NCBI RefSeq assembly: GCF_903944925.1
Contig: NZ_CAJATU010000192.1
Coordinates: 62,001 to 126,000 of the forward strand
DNA: 64,000 nucleotides
DNA from: an uncultured Rhodopila sp.
GTDB taxonomy: Bacteria; Pseudomonadota; Alphaproteobacteria; Acetobacterales; Acetobacteraceae
Direction: 5' to 3'
Below, piece after piece: positions 18,017 to 26,952 of this stretch (positions are counted from its first letter, which is position 1; each line of letters opens with the position of its first letter). The notes under the pieces are model-generated. The model did not search any database. It was not told the DNA's origin and was given only the letters and a program-made list of their open reading frames with translations. The position numbers were made by a program, and so were the translations under genes.

Positions 18017-18093
18017 GTCTCCGTAGCTCAGCAGGATAGAGCACCAGATTCCTAATCTGGGGGCCGTGGGTTCGAATCCCGCCGGGGACACCA
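18017..18093 (+). tRNA. tRNA-Arg (anticodon CCT)
   Basis: A full cloverleaf can be drawn. The acceptor GTCTCCG pairs with CGGGGAC and a D-stem GCTC pairs with GAGC. The anticodon stem CCAGA/TCTGG encloses the loop TTCCTAA, giving anticodon CCT. There is a five-base variable loop and a T-stem GTGGG/CCCGC with loop TTCGAAT. Discriminator A is followed by an encoded CCA at 18091-18093. It reads AGG codons, which are rare in such GC-rich genomes. Genes for this tRNA are frequent integration sites, and the next 3.5 kb hold small orphan genes. I could not see a second copy of its 3' end in the window. Confidence 0.96.
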
Positions 18094-18273
18094 TGCGCCA
18101 GCGGGCTGCTTGGCGTCTCTAACCGCACCGACGCGCACCTCGGCCTTTTTGGGCAACGGCCGGAACTTGTCGCTCCAAACGGCGACGGGCAGGGGTGCCC
18201 GTTTTGTGGGAGAGAGAACAGACTCGATCTGTTATAATTGTCTGATCCGCTCGTTCTGCTACGGAGCATACTC

Positions 18274-19047
18274 ATGCAGTACACCATCTCCGGAACCGTC
18301 ATGCAGACCGTCTCTGTCGACCTCGCGCCGAATGAGACCGTCTACAGCCAGACCAACTGCATGTGCTGGATGAACGATGCCGTCGAGATGACCACCCACA
18401 CCGGCGGCGGCTTCTTCGCCGGCCTCGCCCGCAGCCTCGGCGGCGGCAGCTTCTTCATCACCGACTTCACCGCCAGGGGGTATGGCCACGTCGCTTTCGC
18501 CCCGCGCTTCCCCGGCACCATCATGCCGGTGCCGCTTGCCGCAGGCCAATCGCTGGTCTGCCGGAAGGAGACGTTCCTGTTCGCGGAAAAATCAGTGACG
18601 CTGGAGATCGCCTGGCAGAAACGCCTCGGTGCCGGTTTCTTCGGCGGAGAAGGCTTCATCCTGCAGAAAGTCTCCGGTCCCGGCACCGTCTTTCTCGACC
18701 TGTCGGGAGAGGTGGTGGAGCGCGACCTTGCCCCCGGCGAACGGCTGCTGGTTCACGCCGGCCATGTCGGGGTGATGGACCCGACGATCGGGTTCGACAT
18801 CCAGATGGTGCGCGGGTTCAGGAACATCCTGTTCGGCGGTGAGGGTCTGTTCCTCGCCACGCTCACCGGCCCCGGCCATGTCGCGCTTCAGAGCATGCCG
18901 ATCATCAACCTCGCCGAGGAGATCGGCAGGTATCTGCCGGGCCGGACGGAGGCCGCGGCACCCGGCAATCTCGGCGAAGCGGCGGCCGCTGCTGTCGGCG
19001 GGGTTTTGGGCGGCCTGTTCGGCGGCTCGGACAACAACAACACCTGA
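18274..19047 (+). CDS. AIM24/TIGR00266-family protein
   Basis: The 257-residue protein resembles the AIM24 (TIGR00266) family, a trimeric beta-roll of unknown biochemical role with mitochondrial and bacterial members. Typical segments are VDLAPNETVYSQTNCMCWM, THTGGGFFAGLARSLGGGSFFITDFTA, GTIMPVPLAAGQSLVCRKETFLF and GTVFLDLSGEVVERDLAPGERLLVHAGHV. The C-terminus is a Gly/Ala-rich helix and loop (AAAAVGGVLGGLFGGSDNNNT) that may contact membrane. I chose the ATG at 18274, which has GGAG 9 bases upstream. No signal peptide is seen. It stands alone downstream of the tRNA. Confidence 0.8.
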   Translation: MQYTISGTVMQTVSVDLAPNETVYSQTNCMCWMNDAVEMTTHTGGGFFAGLARSLGGGSFFITDFTARGYGHVAFAPRFPGTIMPVPLAAGQSLVCRKETFLFAEKSVTLEIAWQKRLGAGFFGGEGFILQKVSGPGTVFLDLSGEVVERDLAPGERLLVHAGHVGVMDPTIGFDIQMVRGFRNILFGGEGLFLATLTGPGHVALQSMPIINLAEEIGRYLPGRTEAAAPGNLGEAAAAAVGGVLGGLFGGSDNNNT

Positions 19048-19053
19048 CTGCGG

Positions 19054-19257
19054 TCAGAAGCCGCGCCACCGCCGTCCCGCCGGGGTTCCGAACGGATCCG
19101 CCGCAACCCGCAGACGCTGGTCCTGGGCTATCCAGCCCTTGGCGTCGTCTTCGGTGGCAAATCCGGCGGCGGTCTGCGGCAGGGCGCCGGACCGGAAGAT
19201 CTCGACGGCGAAGCTATCGTCTTCGCGATGGACAATCCGATAGTCTGTGTCTGCCAT
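19054..19257 (-). CDS. small protein of unknown function
   Basis: The 67-residue product has a regular composition: DYRIVHREDDSFAVEIF, GFATEDDAKGWIAQDQRL and a basic tail. The pattern suggests a small alpha/beta fold in which the A-K-x-W-I helix follows two strands, as in short DUF-type proteins that score aligned residues in secretion or regulatory operons. A GTG just upstream could start it three bases earlier. It converges on the AIM24 gene with a 6-base gap. I do not recognise the family. Confidence 0.45.
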   Translation of the reverse strand: MADTDYRIVHREDDSFAVEIFRSGALPQTAAGFATEDDAKGWIAQDQRLRVAADPFGTPAGRRWRGF

Positions 19258-19322
19258 CACTCAGTATGGCACAGCGGCATTGGACATGAGAGATGTCTTT
19301 CCGTTACACTTTGACACTGCGA

Positions 19323-19529
19323 TCAGCGATCGGGATCGGCGTGACTCGCTTCCTCCGCCGCAGTGACGATCGCGGCGGCGCGTTGGACGGTGATGTCCTT
19401 CAGGATATGCTCGCCGCCCGAGGCGGTCGCCAGCTTGACCGCACCCTGCTCGTCGTAGATCGCCACGATGTGGCGGAGTTGCACCACCACCAGGCCGCCG
19501 GTCGCTGCTTCGAAGGTGACCCAGGTCAC
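19323..19529 (-). CDS. small protein, second gene of a coupled pair
   Basis: The 68-residue product (TWVTFEAATGGLVVVQLRHIVAIYDEQGAVKL...) looks like a compact beta-strand protein ending in a helix. It begins at a GTG that overlaps the stop of the upstream gene in a GTGA arrangement, so it is probably translated by coupling. The V-V-Q-L-R-H-I-V-A-I-Y pattern resembles small LSm-like or flagellar-regulator-like sheets, but no family can be named. The coupled start argues that it is a real gene. Confidence 0.5.
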   Translation of the reverse strand: MTWVTFEAATGGLVVVQLRHIVAIYDEQGAVKLATASGGEHILKDITVQRAAAIVTAAEEASHADPDR

Positions 19530-19840
19530 CGGGCGCCACGCGAGATCATGTAGTTGATATAGTCGGCGTTGGTGGAGCCGTCATAGGACATGCCGAACGG
19601 CTTTTTCTTGGCGGTTTCCGGCTCGGACGCTGCGGCGGCCGGCTTGGCGCGCCTTGTGCGCGGCGCCGGGGCGGGTTTGGCGACGGCCACGCTGAGTTCA
19701 GTCGCCTTCTGCGGCGAACCGTCGGCCCGGCCTACCCGCCATGAAGCGACATCCTTGCGCAACTGGTCCTTCATGGCATCGGATTGCACTTCAGCCTCGG
19801 TCTCAAGGACCGTGCTCGGGTCGAGGGTCTCTAAACTCAT
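19526..19840 (-). CDS. small Ala/Lys/Pro-rich protein, first gene of a coupled pair
   Basis: The 104-residue protein starts at the ATG at 19840 with an excellent AAGGAGA 7 bases upstream. An acidic N-terminal part (MSLETLDPSTVLETEAEVQ) leads to a central Pro/Ala/Lys linker and a C-terminal KKKPFGMSYDGSTNADYINYMISRGAR. The highly charged linker suggests disorder, while the aromatic C-terminus may be a short conserved binding segment. Its stop overlaps the GTG of the next gene. The function is unknown. Confidence 0.55.
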   Translation of the reverse strand: MSLETLDPSTVLETEAEVQSDAMKDQLRKDVASWRVGRADGSPQKATELSVAVAKPAPAPRTRRAKPAAAASEPETAKKKPFGMSYDGSTNADYINYMISRGAR

Positions 19841-20353
19841 GCGTGTTCTCCTTTCGGCCAAGGGCGAATGCCGCCCGGGCTTATCCTGTGCAGCCGAACT
19901 CCGGTGCAGAAGGCGGTGCGCTCCGTAATCCCCGGCGCGGAAAAAGGCGCCGGCAGCAACAGGCTATCCTGACCGGTGCGCCAAATGATTTATCAATTTG
20001 CGCTCAAATCGACCGAAATACAAGACTAAGCGTTGGAAATGTTGCCGCGCGTGGTTTCACGGACAGATCGCGCTGCGGCGTCCTGATAAATACCGACACG
20101 CCGATTAAACGCCTTGCCCGGGGGTGCATTGCGGTCGTCAAACTGCCATATGAGACTGATGACACAATCCAACCCAAGGTCTTGGCGCGATCCCGTCCCC
20201 GGCGGCCGTTTTCGCGGCACTGGCCGATGATCCCCGATGCCGCGTTCTGGCTGGCGATCATCCCGATAATCATCCTGAGCCTGGCTGTTTGGCACCAGAA
20301 ACCATAGCATAATGCCGCCGGCCTCTTCTGTTTCGCAACATTATGGCGCCGTA
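19841..20353. other. intergenic stretch without a supported gene
   Basis: About 510 bases. The first bases hold the ribosome-binding site and presumably the promoter of the minus-strand pair at 19323-19840. A possible 26-residue hydrophobic peptide (MIPDAAFWLAIIPIIILSLAVWHQKP) begins at an ATG at 20227 on the + strand but has no ribosome-binding site, so I do not call it. I see nothing else. Confidence 0.35.
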
Positions 20354-20602
20354 TCAGGCTTCTTCGAACGCAGCGGGCAAACGTCCTGTTTTAAAAATAA
20401 TCGTCGGTTCGTCATCGTATTCGCCCAGCTCGGCGTCTCCCGAGGTCGAAAACGCGACCACTCCGGCTTTGGTGGCGGCAAGCAGCTCGGCACGCTTGAG
20501 CGCACCGGCGGAGGATTTGCACTGGATCGCCGGTTCGGCCGTCAACCCCCGGCCTTTGCCGGCCTTGAATGCCTGCACCAAAAACAGCGTTTCACGCGCC
20601 AT
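20354..20602 (-). CDS. conserved small protein of unknown function
   Basis: The 82-residue product starts MARETLFLVQAFKAGKGRGLTAEPAIQCKSSAGALKRAELLAATKAGVVAFSTS and ends with a short acidic and hydrophobic tail. The pattern of strand, basic loop, helix and strand fits the small proteins that occur singly in alphaproteobacterial genomes. I chose the Met at 20602 with GGAG about 10 bases upstream. It is divergent from the transglutaminase gene, with 78 bases between starts. No motif allows a role to be proposed. Confidence 0.5.
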   Translation of the reverse strand: MARETLFLVQAFKAGKGRGLTAEPAIQCKSSAGALKRAELLAATKAGVVAFSTSGDAELGEYDDEPTIIFKTGRLPAAFEEA

Positions 20603-20680
20603 GCGGCTTTGCTCCTGCCTGCGACTCGGCCCCTCGGGGCCAACATTGCCTACTGATCCCATTATACAACGGAGAACACC

Positions 20681-21508
20681 ATGCAGATCCGCGTCGGCTA
20701 TGAGATCGTCTATGACTGCGTGCAGCCGACGCCGATGGTGCTAATGCTGCACGTGCATCACTCGCGCGCCCCCGACCTCGTGGTGCCCGACCACCTGGTA
20801 ACCGATCCGTTCGTGCCCGTGCGGGCCTATCGCGACACCTTCGGCAACTGGTGTAGCCGGATCGTCGCGCCGGCGGGCCGGTTGCGGATCAGCAGCACCG
20901 CGGTGGTGAACGATGCCGGGCTGCCCGATCCGGTGGTCGCCTCGGCGCAGGAGCATCTGGTGCAGGATCTGCCGGACGAGACCCTGACTTACCTGCTCGG
21001 CAGCCGCTATTGCGAAACCGATCGCCTGTCGGAGGCCGCCTGGCACTTGTTTCACAAGGTTCAACCCGGCTGGTCACGGGTGCAGGCGATCTGTGATTTC
21101 GTTCATAACCATATCACGTTCGACTACATGTCGGCCCGCTCGACCAAGACGGCGTGGGAGGTGTTCAACGAGAAACGCGGCGTATGCCGCGACTTCGCCC
21201 ACCTGGGCGTGGCGCTGTGCCGCGCGATGAACATCCCGGCGCGCTACTGCACGGGCTATCTCAGCGACATCAACGTGCCGCCGCCGCACGGGCCGATGGA
21301 TTTCGCCGGCTGGTTCGAGGCCTACCTCGGCGGCGCCTGGCACACATTCGATGCTCGAAACAACAAGCCGCTGTGGGGACGCGTCCTGATTGGCCGCGGA
21401 CGCGACGCGGTGGATGTGCCGATAAGCAATACGTTCGGCCCGAATACGCTGGTCAGCTTCAAAGTTTGGACGGATGAGGTGCAGGGGATCGAGGCAATAA
21501 GGGCTTAG
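20681..21508 (+). CDS. transglutaminase-like cysteine protease family protein
   Basis: The 275-residue protein has a beta-rich N-terminal domain (about residues 1-120) and a transglutaminase-like core with the triad Cys in KRGVCRDFAHLGVALCRA, His in GAWHTFDARNN and the following Asp. YCTGYLSDINVPPPHGPMDFAGWFEAY is typical of the PF01841 group that bacteria often encode beside alpha-E and circularly permuted ATP-grasp genes, which are not seen here. Members are peptidases or amide-bond enzymes. No signal peptide is visible. GGAG precedes the ATG. Its end overlaps the convergent small gene by 50 bases. Confidence 0.85.
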   Translation: MQIRVGYEIVYDCVQPTPMVLMLHVHHSRAPDLVVPDHLVTDPFVPVRAYRDTFGNWCSRIVAPAGRLRISSTAVVNDAGLPDPVVASAQEHLVQDLPDETLTYLLGSRYCETDRLSEAAWHLFHKVQPGWSRVQAICDFVHNHITFDYMSARSTKTAWEVFNEKRGVCRDFAHLGVALCRAMNIPARYCTGYLSDINVPPPHGPMDFAGWFEAYLGGAWHTFDARNNKPLWGRVLIGRGRDAVDVPISNTFGPNTLVSFKVWTDEVQGIEAIRA

Positions 21509-21698
21509 CTCTCGCCGCGGCGGCAAGGCGTTCGGCGGCTTCCTCCGTCACCTCGGCGGAGATGTTCGCCAGCGCGTTCTCCAGCGCCGGCGGCGAGGTG
21601 CTGTTCAAATCGGCCGCCGCACGGCGGAGCTGCTCGCGCTTGATCAGGCGGTTGGTCATCGCATTGAATTCGCGGTCGGCATCGTCCTGGTCGGACAT
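21459..21698 (-). CDS. small charged protein of unknown function
   Basis: The 79-residue protein begins MSDQDDADREFNAMTNRLIKREQLRRAAADLN, with AGGAG about 7 bases upstream of the ATG. It is strongly charged and predicted all-helical, with a Pro-rich C-terminus. The last 50 bases overlap the 3' end of the convergent transglutaminase gene. No family is recognised; a small regulatory or antitoxin-like helical protein is possible but not supported. Confidence 0.45.
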   Translation of the reverse strand: MSDQDDADREFNAMTNRLIKREQLRRAAADLNSTSPPALENALANISAEVTEEAAERLAAAARAKPLLPRSPAPHPSKL

Positions 21699-21763
21699 CG
21701 CTGGCTCCTGTTGACGGGTGCGGCGCACACGGGCGGGGCTGCGCCCGGCGCCCGGCGCGTCTC

Positions 21764-21796
21764 GTGTCATGGCCGGATTTAGTCCGGCCATGACAC
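21764..21796. repeat. perfect 14-bp palindrome, dispersed ATGGCCGG/CCGGCCAT repeat family
   Basis: The arms GTGTCATGGCCGGA and TCCGGCCATGACAC are perfect reverse complements around the five-base loop TTTAG. It lies between groEL and the small minus-strand gene, so it could end groEL transcription, although no T-tract follows. A shorter copy with the same core is at 23756-23778. Confidence 0.75.
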
Positions 21797-21934
21797 AGGC
21801 GCGAACGCCGGTGCCACGCCTGGCAAGTCAGCGCCCATAGGGAAACGCCCTACCATCCCTGAAGCATGGGTCCCGTCGGACGCGAACCCTGGCCACGGCA
21901 CGGCGCCATGGCCAGGGTAGTCGGGCCTCAGTCC

Positions 21935-23599
<1,665 letters not shown>

Positions 23600-23687
23600 T
23601 TACTGTTCTGGTGCCAAATGACATGGCCGATCGGCGAGGCGGCCGGGTTACGGCAGACGAGGCTATCGTGCGCCAATGGGCAGGGGC

Positions 23688-23714
23688 TTAGCACTCTTCC
23701 CCTGAGAGTGCCAG
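23688..23714. promoter_or_regulatory. CIRCE operator (HrcA binding site) upstream of groEL
   Basis: TTAGCACTC (23688-23696), a nine-base spacer and GAGTGCCAG (23706-23714) match the CIRCE consensus TTAGCACTC-N9-GAGTGCTAA. Deviation is limited to the outer bases of the second arm. It lies upstream of the minus-strand groEL and indicates HrcA control. Confidence 0.88.
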
Positions 23715-23755
23715 CGGTAAAATCGGGCGGGCCCCGCGGCGTCGTTCTCTCACCC

Positions 23756-23778
23756 ATGGCCGGGCGTGTCCCGGCCAT
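23756..23778. repeat. short palindrome of the ATGGCCGG/CCGGCCAT repeat family
   Basis: ATGGCCGGG and CCCGGCCAT surround the loop CGTGT. The core and the following GAC match the palindrome at 21764-21796, so the two copies bracket the groEL gene and its operator. Confidence 0.6.
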
Positions 23779-23852
23779 GACGGCGAGGCGCCCTTGCTTC
23801 GCCGACTCCTTGATCCTCCTCGGGACCATCGCTGGTTACGCGATGACACGGT

Positions 23853-23866
23853 TTGAGCGAGATCAA
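23853..23866. promoter_or_regulatory. FNR/FixK-like half-conserved box
   Basis: TTGAG-CGAG-ATCAA has one mismatch to TTGAT-N4-ATCAA. It lies 225 bases before the first gene of the cytochrome cluster, so if used, transcription would begin well upstream of 24092. A perfect site occurs before the porin-cytochrome gene. Confidence 0.35.
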
Positions 23867-24091
23867 TGATCCGCACCGCGCCGGAGGCCGATGTGCGCAC
23901 GGCCGCGCCAGAAACTGCGCGGCGCGTTACTGGCATCTGAGTACAACCGTATGACAATTGCCTGAACGAACACACAACTACTCGCAATGCCGGCGAGATA
24001 AGCGCATTCCTGTTGTTGCTTCGCGTCCGGTCTGATACCCGATTTACAGACCGCAACATCGCGGCACCGTTTCCGCCTGGAGGACAAAGAT

Positions 24092-24646
24092 ATGCATCCA
24101 AGATCGCCAACCGTTGTCGGGATCGTGGCGCTCGCCGCAGTTTCCTGGTTGATGCCTGCCGGTGCCGCGTTCGCGCAGGCCGCACCCGCAGCGACCCATC
24201 CCATCCCCCAGGCGATGCGGATCGAGCAGAAGGAAACCATCGAGCAACTGACCATCCTCGCCGCCAAGCCGGCACCGGTCGGACCCGCGGCGAAGGACGC
24301 CCTGGCTCTGATACAAAAGCACTACGCGCGGGAGCGGGAGTTCATCCTGCCGCCGCTGACGTTGTTGCCGCTGATCGCCGACGGGAAGGTGACTCCCGAC
24401 ATGGCCTGGGCGCTGCCCATGACCGATCGGGTCAGGGCTGAGCGCGAGCAAATCTTCGACGAGCATGCGGAGACCACCGAAGCATTGAATGTCCTGCTCG
24501 TCGCGGCCGTCGAAGCCAATGACAATGACGCCAAGGAGTTCGCCGAATCGGCCGCCGGCGATTCGCTGACCGACCTGGAGATCCTGGAACCGGCCATCCT
24601 GATGATTGGCGACACGCTGCGCGCCAAGCTGCCGGCTGCTCATTAA
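24092..24646 (+). CDS. exported helical protein, paralogue A (degenerate HHE-like)
   Basis: The 184-residue protein has a signal peptide (to about residue 29, ...GAAFAQ) and an all-helical mature part. It is paralogous to the product of 28557-29093. Both carry EFILPPLTLLP, then GKVTPDM-x-W-A and a final P-x-x-L-x-I-G-(D/E)-x-L-R-x-K-L-P. Aligned positions suggest a four-helix bundle like hemerythrin: H77-x3-E81 in the helix before ILPPL and H125 in the next. The first-helix His of the paralogue (H42) is Gln46 here, and its fourth His is absent, so metal binding may be lost or changed. It is followed 25 bases later by a cytochrome c gene. The family is not one I recognise; the HHE reading is inference. 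Confidence 0.7.
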   Translation: MHPRSPTVVGIVALAAVSWLMPAGAAFAQAAPAATHPIPQAMRIEQKETIEQLTILAAKPAPVGPAAKDALALIQKHYAREREFILPPLTLLPLIADGKVTPDMAWALPMTDRVRAEREQIFDEHAETTEALNVLLVAAVEANDNDAKEFAESAAGDSLTDLEILEPAILMIGDTLRAKLPAAH

Positions 24647-24671
24647 TCGCGTGCTGAGAGGGAGATCGACC

Positions 24672-25070
24672 ATGACTGTGCGTCAAGCGCGCGTCGCATT
24701 CACCAGCCTGACCGCCGCTGCTTTCGGCAGCCTGTTGTTCCTCGCACCCGGCTCGGCGCTGGCGGGCGACCCCGTCGCGGGAAAAGCGGTGTTCCAATCC
24801 GCCTGTGTCGTCTGCCATGCGAACCGCGCGGGCGACAACAAGGTCGGCCCGACCCTGTTCGGCGTCGTCGGCCGCAAGACCGGCTCGGTGCCCGAGTACA
24901 CCTATTCGCCCGCCAACCTGGCCGCCAACATCACCTGGACCGACGCGGAACTGGAGGCATACCTGGCAGCGCCGCGCGCCGTCATCCCCGGCACGAAGAT
25001 GGCCTATGCCGGCGTGAAGGACGCCACCAAACGGGCGGACCTGATTGCCTATCTCGATACGCTGAAATAA
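24672..25070 (+). CDS. class I monohaem cytochrome c
   Basis: The 132-residue protein has a signal peptide (to about residue 31, ...SALA), the haem motif C45-V-V-C-H49 and a distal Met110 in GTKMAYAG. The mitochondrial-type GPTLFGVVGR and TWTDAELEAYLAAP segments are also present. It should be a soluble periplasmic electron carrier matured by the Ccm system. GGGAG precedes the ATG. It is the second gene of a pair with the HHE-like protein A, and the same pair order recurs at 28557-29515. Two further class I cytochromes lie within 5 kb, so it probably shuttles electrons within this cluster. Confidence 0.92.
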   Translation: MTVRQARVAFTSLTAAAFGSLLFLAPGSALAGDPVAGKAVFQSACVVCHANRAGDNKVGPTLFGVVGRKTGSVPEYTYSPANLAANITWTDAELEAYLAAPRAVIPGTKMAYAGVKDATKRADLIAYLDTLK

Positions 25071-25080
25071 GTCCGCGCCG

Positions 25081-25647
25081 ATGGAGATCTCCTACCGCGA
25101 CCTGATCACGGTGCTGCATGGCATGGGCTTCGGCACCCTGTTCATGCTGGCGTTCTCCGGCGCCATCGGGGTGATCTATGCCACCTCGATGGGCGGCGGC
25201 GAGGCGACCCCGTCGCGGTGGAATACCCTGATGTTCCGCTTCTACCTGATCAGCATGGCGGTGCTGGCGTGGCTGACCGTGCTGTCCGGGGCCTACATCA
25301 TTTACCCCTGGTATCGCGCCGCTCCGCCCGCCGGGACAACCGATCTGTCCGGCTATCCCCGCAGCCTGCTGCTGTCGAACCCGATGACCGCGGGATGGCA
25401 TGACCTCGGGATGGAGTGGAAGGAGCACATCGCCTGGTTCACGCCGATCGCGATGACCATGGTGGCCTATGTCTTTATTAAGTATGGCCCGCAGCTCGCG
25501 CTGCATCGCCATCTGCGCGCCGCGGTGCTGGTGTTCACCGCGGTGGCGTTTTTCGCCACTGCCGTCGCCGGCGGCTTCGGGGCGTTCCTGAACAAGAACG
25601 CCCCGGTCCGCGGCGGCGCGCAAATAATCCTGTTCGAGAGCCGGTAG
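25081..25647 (+). CDS. polytopic membrane protein with conserved histidines
   Basis: The 188-residue protein has about four transmembrane segments: LITVLHGMGFGTLFMLAFSG, ISMAVLAWLTVLSGAYIIYP, IAWFTPIAMTMVAYVFIKYG and LVFTAVAFFATAVAGGFGAFL. His13 lies in the first segment and WHDLGMEWKEHIAW precedes the third, so histidine pairs could bind haem b as in small cytochrome b-type subunits (inference). It begins 10 bases after the cytochrome c gene and ends one base before the next gene, which suggests an operon. I do not recognise the family; a quinone-interacting or cytochrome b-like subunit is one possibility. Confidence 0.7.
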   Translation: MEISYRDLITVLHGMGFGTLFMLAFSGAIGVIYATSMGGGEATPSRWNTLMFRFYLISMAVLAWLTVLSGAYIIYPWYRAAPPAGTTDLSGYPRSLLLSNPMTAGWHDLGMEWKEHIAWFTPIAMTMVAYVFIKYGPQLALHRHLRAAVLVFTAVAFFATAVAGGFGAFLNKNAPVRGGAQIILFESR

Positions 25648-25648
25648 C

Positions 25649-25993
25649 ATGCACGAGTTCCAGCCACCGCCGCTGTTGCTGCGCAACGGACCCGGCGCCG
25701 CGGCGATTCTGTCGGCGGGGATCGGTTCGGGCGCTTTGGGAGTCTTCGCATTCGCCGCGGACGCGGTTCCGGCGATCAATCACCTGTTTGCGTTCTGGAA
25801 ACCGTCCGGCGCCTTGTCGGGCGTCACCACGTCAGCCATCGTCGTCTGGCTGGCCGCGTGGTTCGTGCTGTCTCGCCGCTGGGCGTCACGCGACGTCAGC
25901 CTGCTTTGGGTGAACCTGGCCTCGGGGCTGATGCTGCTCGTCGGGCTGCTGTTGACCTTCCCGCCGTTCATGGATTGGCTCCAGGCCCTGTAG
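25649..25993 (+). CDS. small membrane protein with three transmembrane segments
   Basis: The 114-residue protein (MHEFQPPPLLLRNGPGAAAILSAGIGSGALGVFAFAAD...) has hydrophobic segments around residues 17-37, 60-75 and 86-105. It starts one base after the previous stop, so the two membrane proteins are co-translated and probably form a complex. No cofactor motif is visible. The downstream multicopper oxidase remnant begins 12 bases later. The family is unknown to me. Confidence 0.65.
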   Translation: MHEFQPPPLLLRNGPGAAAILSAGIGSGALGVFAFAADAVPAINHLFAFWKPSGALSGVTTSAIVVWLAAWFVLSRRWASRDVSLLWVNLASGLMLLVGLLLTFPPFMDWLQAL

Positions 25994-26005
25994 CTCCGCG
26001 GCAGG

Positions 26006-26653
26006 ATGTCAGGCACCGCCGATGGCTGCCGAAGCGGGCCGGGGCCGTGGCGCCGGCGGGCGGGGTGCCGGCGACGGCCCGCGCACAGGATGCCGACGCT
26101 GATCACACGCTGCGGATCGCCACCGGACTGGTCGAGCTGGCGCCTGATCATATTGTTTCAACAACGCTGTATAACGGCCAGTTCCCGGGCCCGCTGCTGC
26201 GCATGCGGCAGGGGCGGCGGGTCGTGGTGGACATTCACAACGACACCGACACGCCGGAACTGGTGCACTGGCACGGGCAGACGATCCCGGCGGATGTCGA
26301 TGGCGCGGCGGAGGAGGGATCTCCCTTCGTCCCGCCGCACGGCATGCGGCGGGTGGCCTTCGAGCCGAAGCCGGCCGGGTTCCGCTTCGACCATACGCAT
26401 GTCCCGGCACCTGCACCGGCACAGCTTCGAACTGACGCATATCGGCGGCAAGGCGACGTCCGGCGTGGTGAGGGACGTGGCGATGCTGGGCGGGTTCCAC
26501 AAGGTGGCGTTCGATTGCGTGGCCGCCAATCCGGGGCTTTCGCTGTTTCACTGCCATCAGCAGTTACATATGGACTTCGGGTTTATGGCGCTGTTCGACT
26601 ACGGGCAATCGTTTCAGCGTGCGGTCTGGTATCTGCTGCAACCATTGCTCTAA
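26006..26653 (+). pseudogene. decayed multicopper oxidase, frameshifted and internally deleted
   Basis: The 5' part encodes a recognisable first cupredoxin domain (FPGPLLRMRQGRRVVVDIHNDT, LVHWHGQTIPADVDG, GFRFDHTHV), with the type-3 HWHG and HTH copper ligands. The 3' part, in another frame, encodes the last-domain ligands HLHRHSFELTHIGG and LFHCHQQLHMDFGFM. The roughly 300 residues usually between them are missing, and the frame changes at the junction near 26400. Near the 5' end ATG-TC-AGG also lacks one base relative to a Tat-like start M-S-R-H-R-R-W-L. The copper oxidase therefore cannot be made. Intact relatives oxidise Cu(I), Fe(II) or phenols in the periplasm, which suits the surrounding redox cluster. 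Confidence 0.8.
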
Positions 26654-26952
26654 TCACCGGCTCGGGCGGTTAAGCGGCGCTTACATACCGGGGTACCGTT
26701 TTCCGGCAATGGTTGGTTGAAGCAACGACAGCGTTTGCACCTCGCTCGCGCTTAGAACCTTCACTTGGCAACCATCGGGACGATTGCACCGCTCAGCGCT
26801 CGCGGGTTGACGCCGATCGTGATTTTGGCGGATTAGTGTCGCCAAAACAACGCGGTAGAAAAATCTTGCCCGCAGCCGGCAAATTGATCTAGATCAATGA
26901 ACGACTCGCATTGGTGTGGGGTTATCTGCGAGCGTAAAATTGGGGAACGTCA
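26654..26952. other. regulatory intergenic region upstream of the porin-cytochrome gene
   Basis: The 299 bases hold the FNR-type palindrome at 26884-26897 and an AT-richer block next to the ATG. No open frame with a ribosome-binding site is seen. Confidence 0.5.
26884..26897. promoter_or_regulatory. perfect FNR/FixK/ANR-type binding site
   Basis: TTGATCTAGATCAA is a fully symmetric match to TTGAT-N4-ATCAA. Its centre is 62 bases before the ATG at 26953. If it acts as a class II site at -41.5, transcription starts near 26932. It implies control of the porin-cytochrome gene by oxygen, nitric oxide or redox state through an Fnr/FixK protein not encoded in the window. Confidence 0.75.

Noticed and set aside
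18017-18093. Duplicated attachment site next to tRNA-Arg
   Set aside because: I could not find a second copy of the tRNA 3' end in the window.
20227-20307. 26-residue hydrophobic peptide MIPDAAFWLAIIPIIILSLAVWHQKP
   Set aside because: Hydrophobic enough to be a membrane peptide, but no ribosome-binding site and no conservation evidence.
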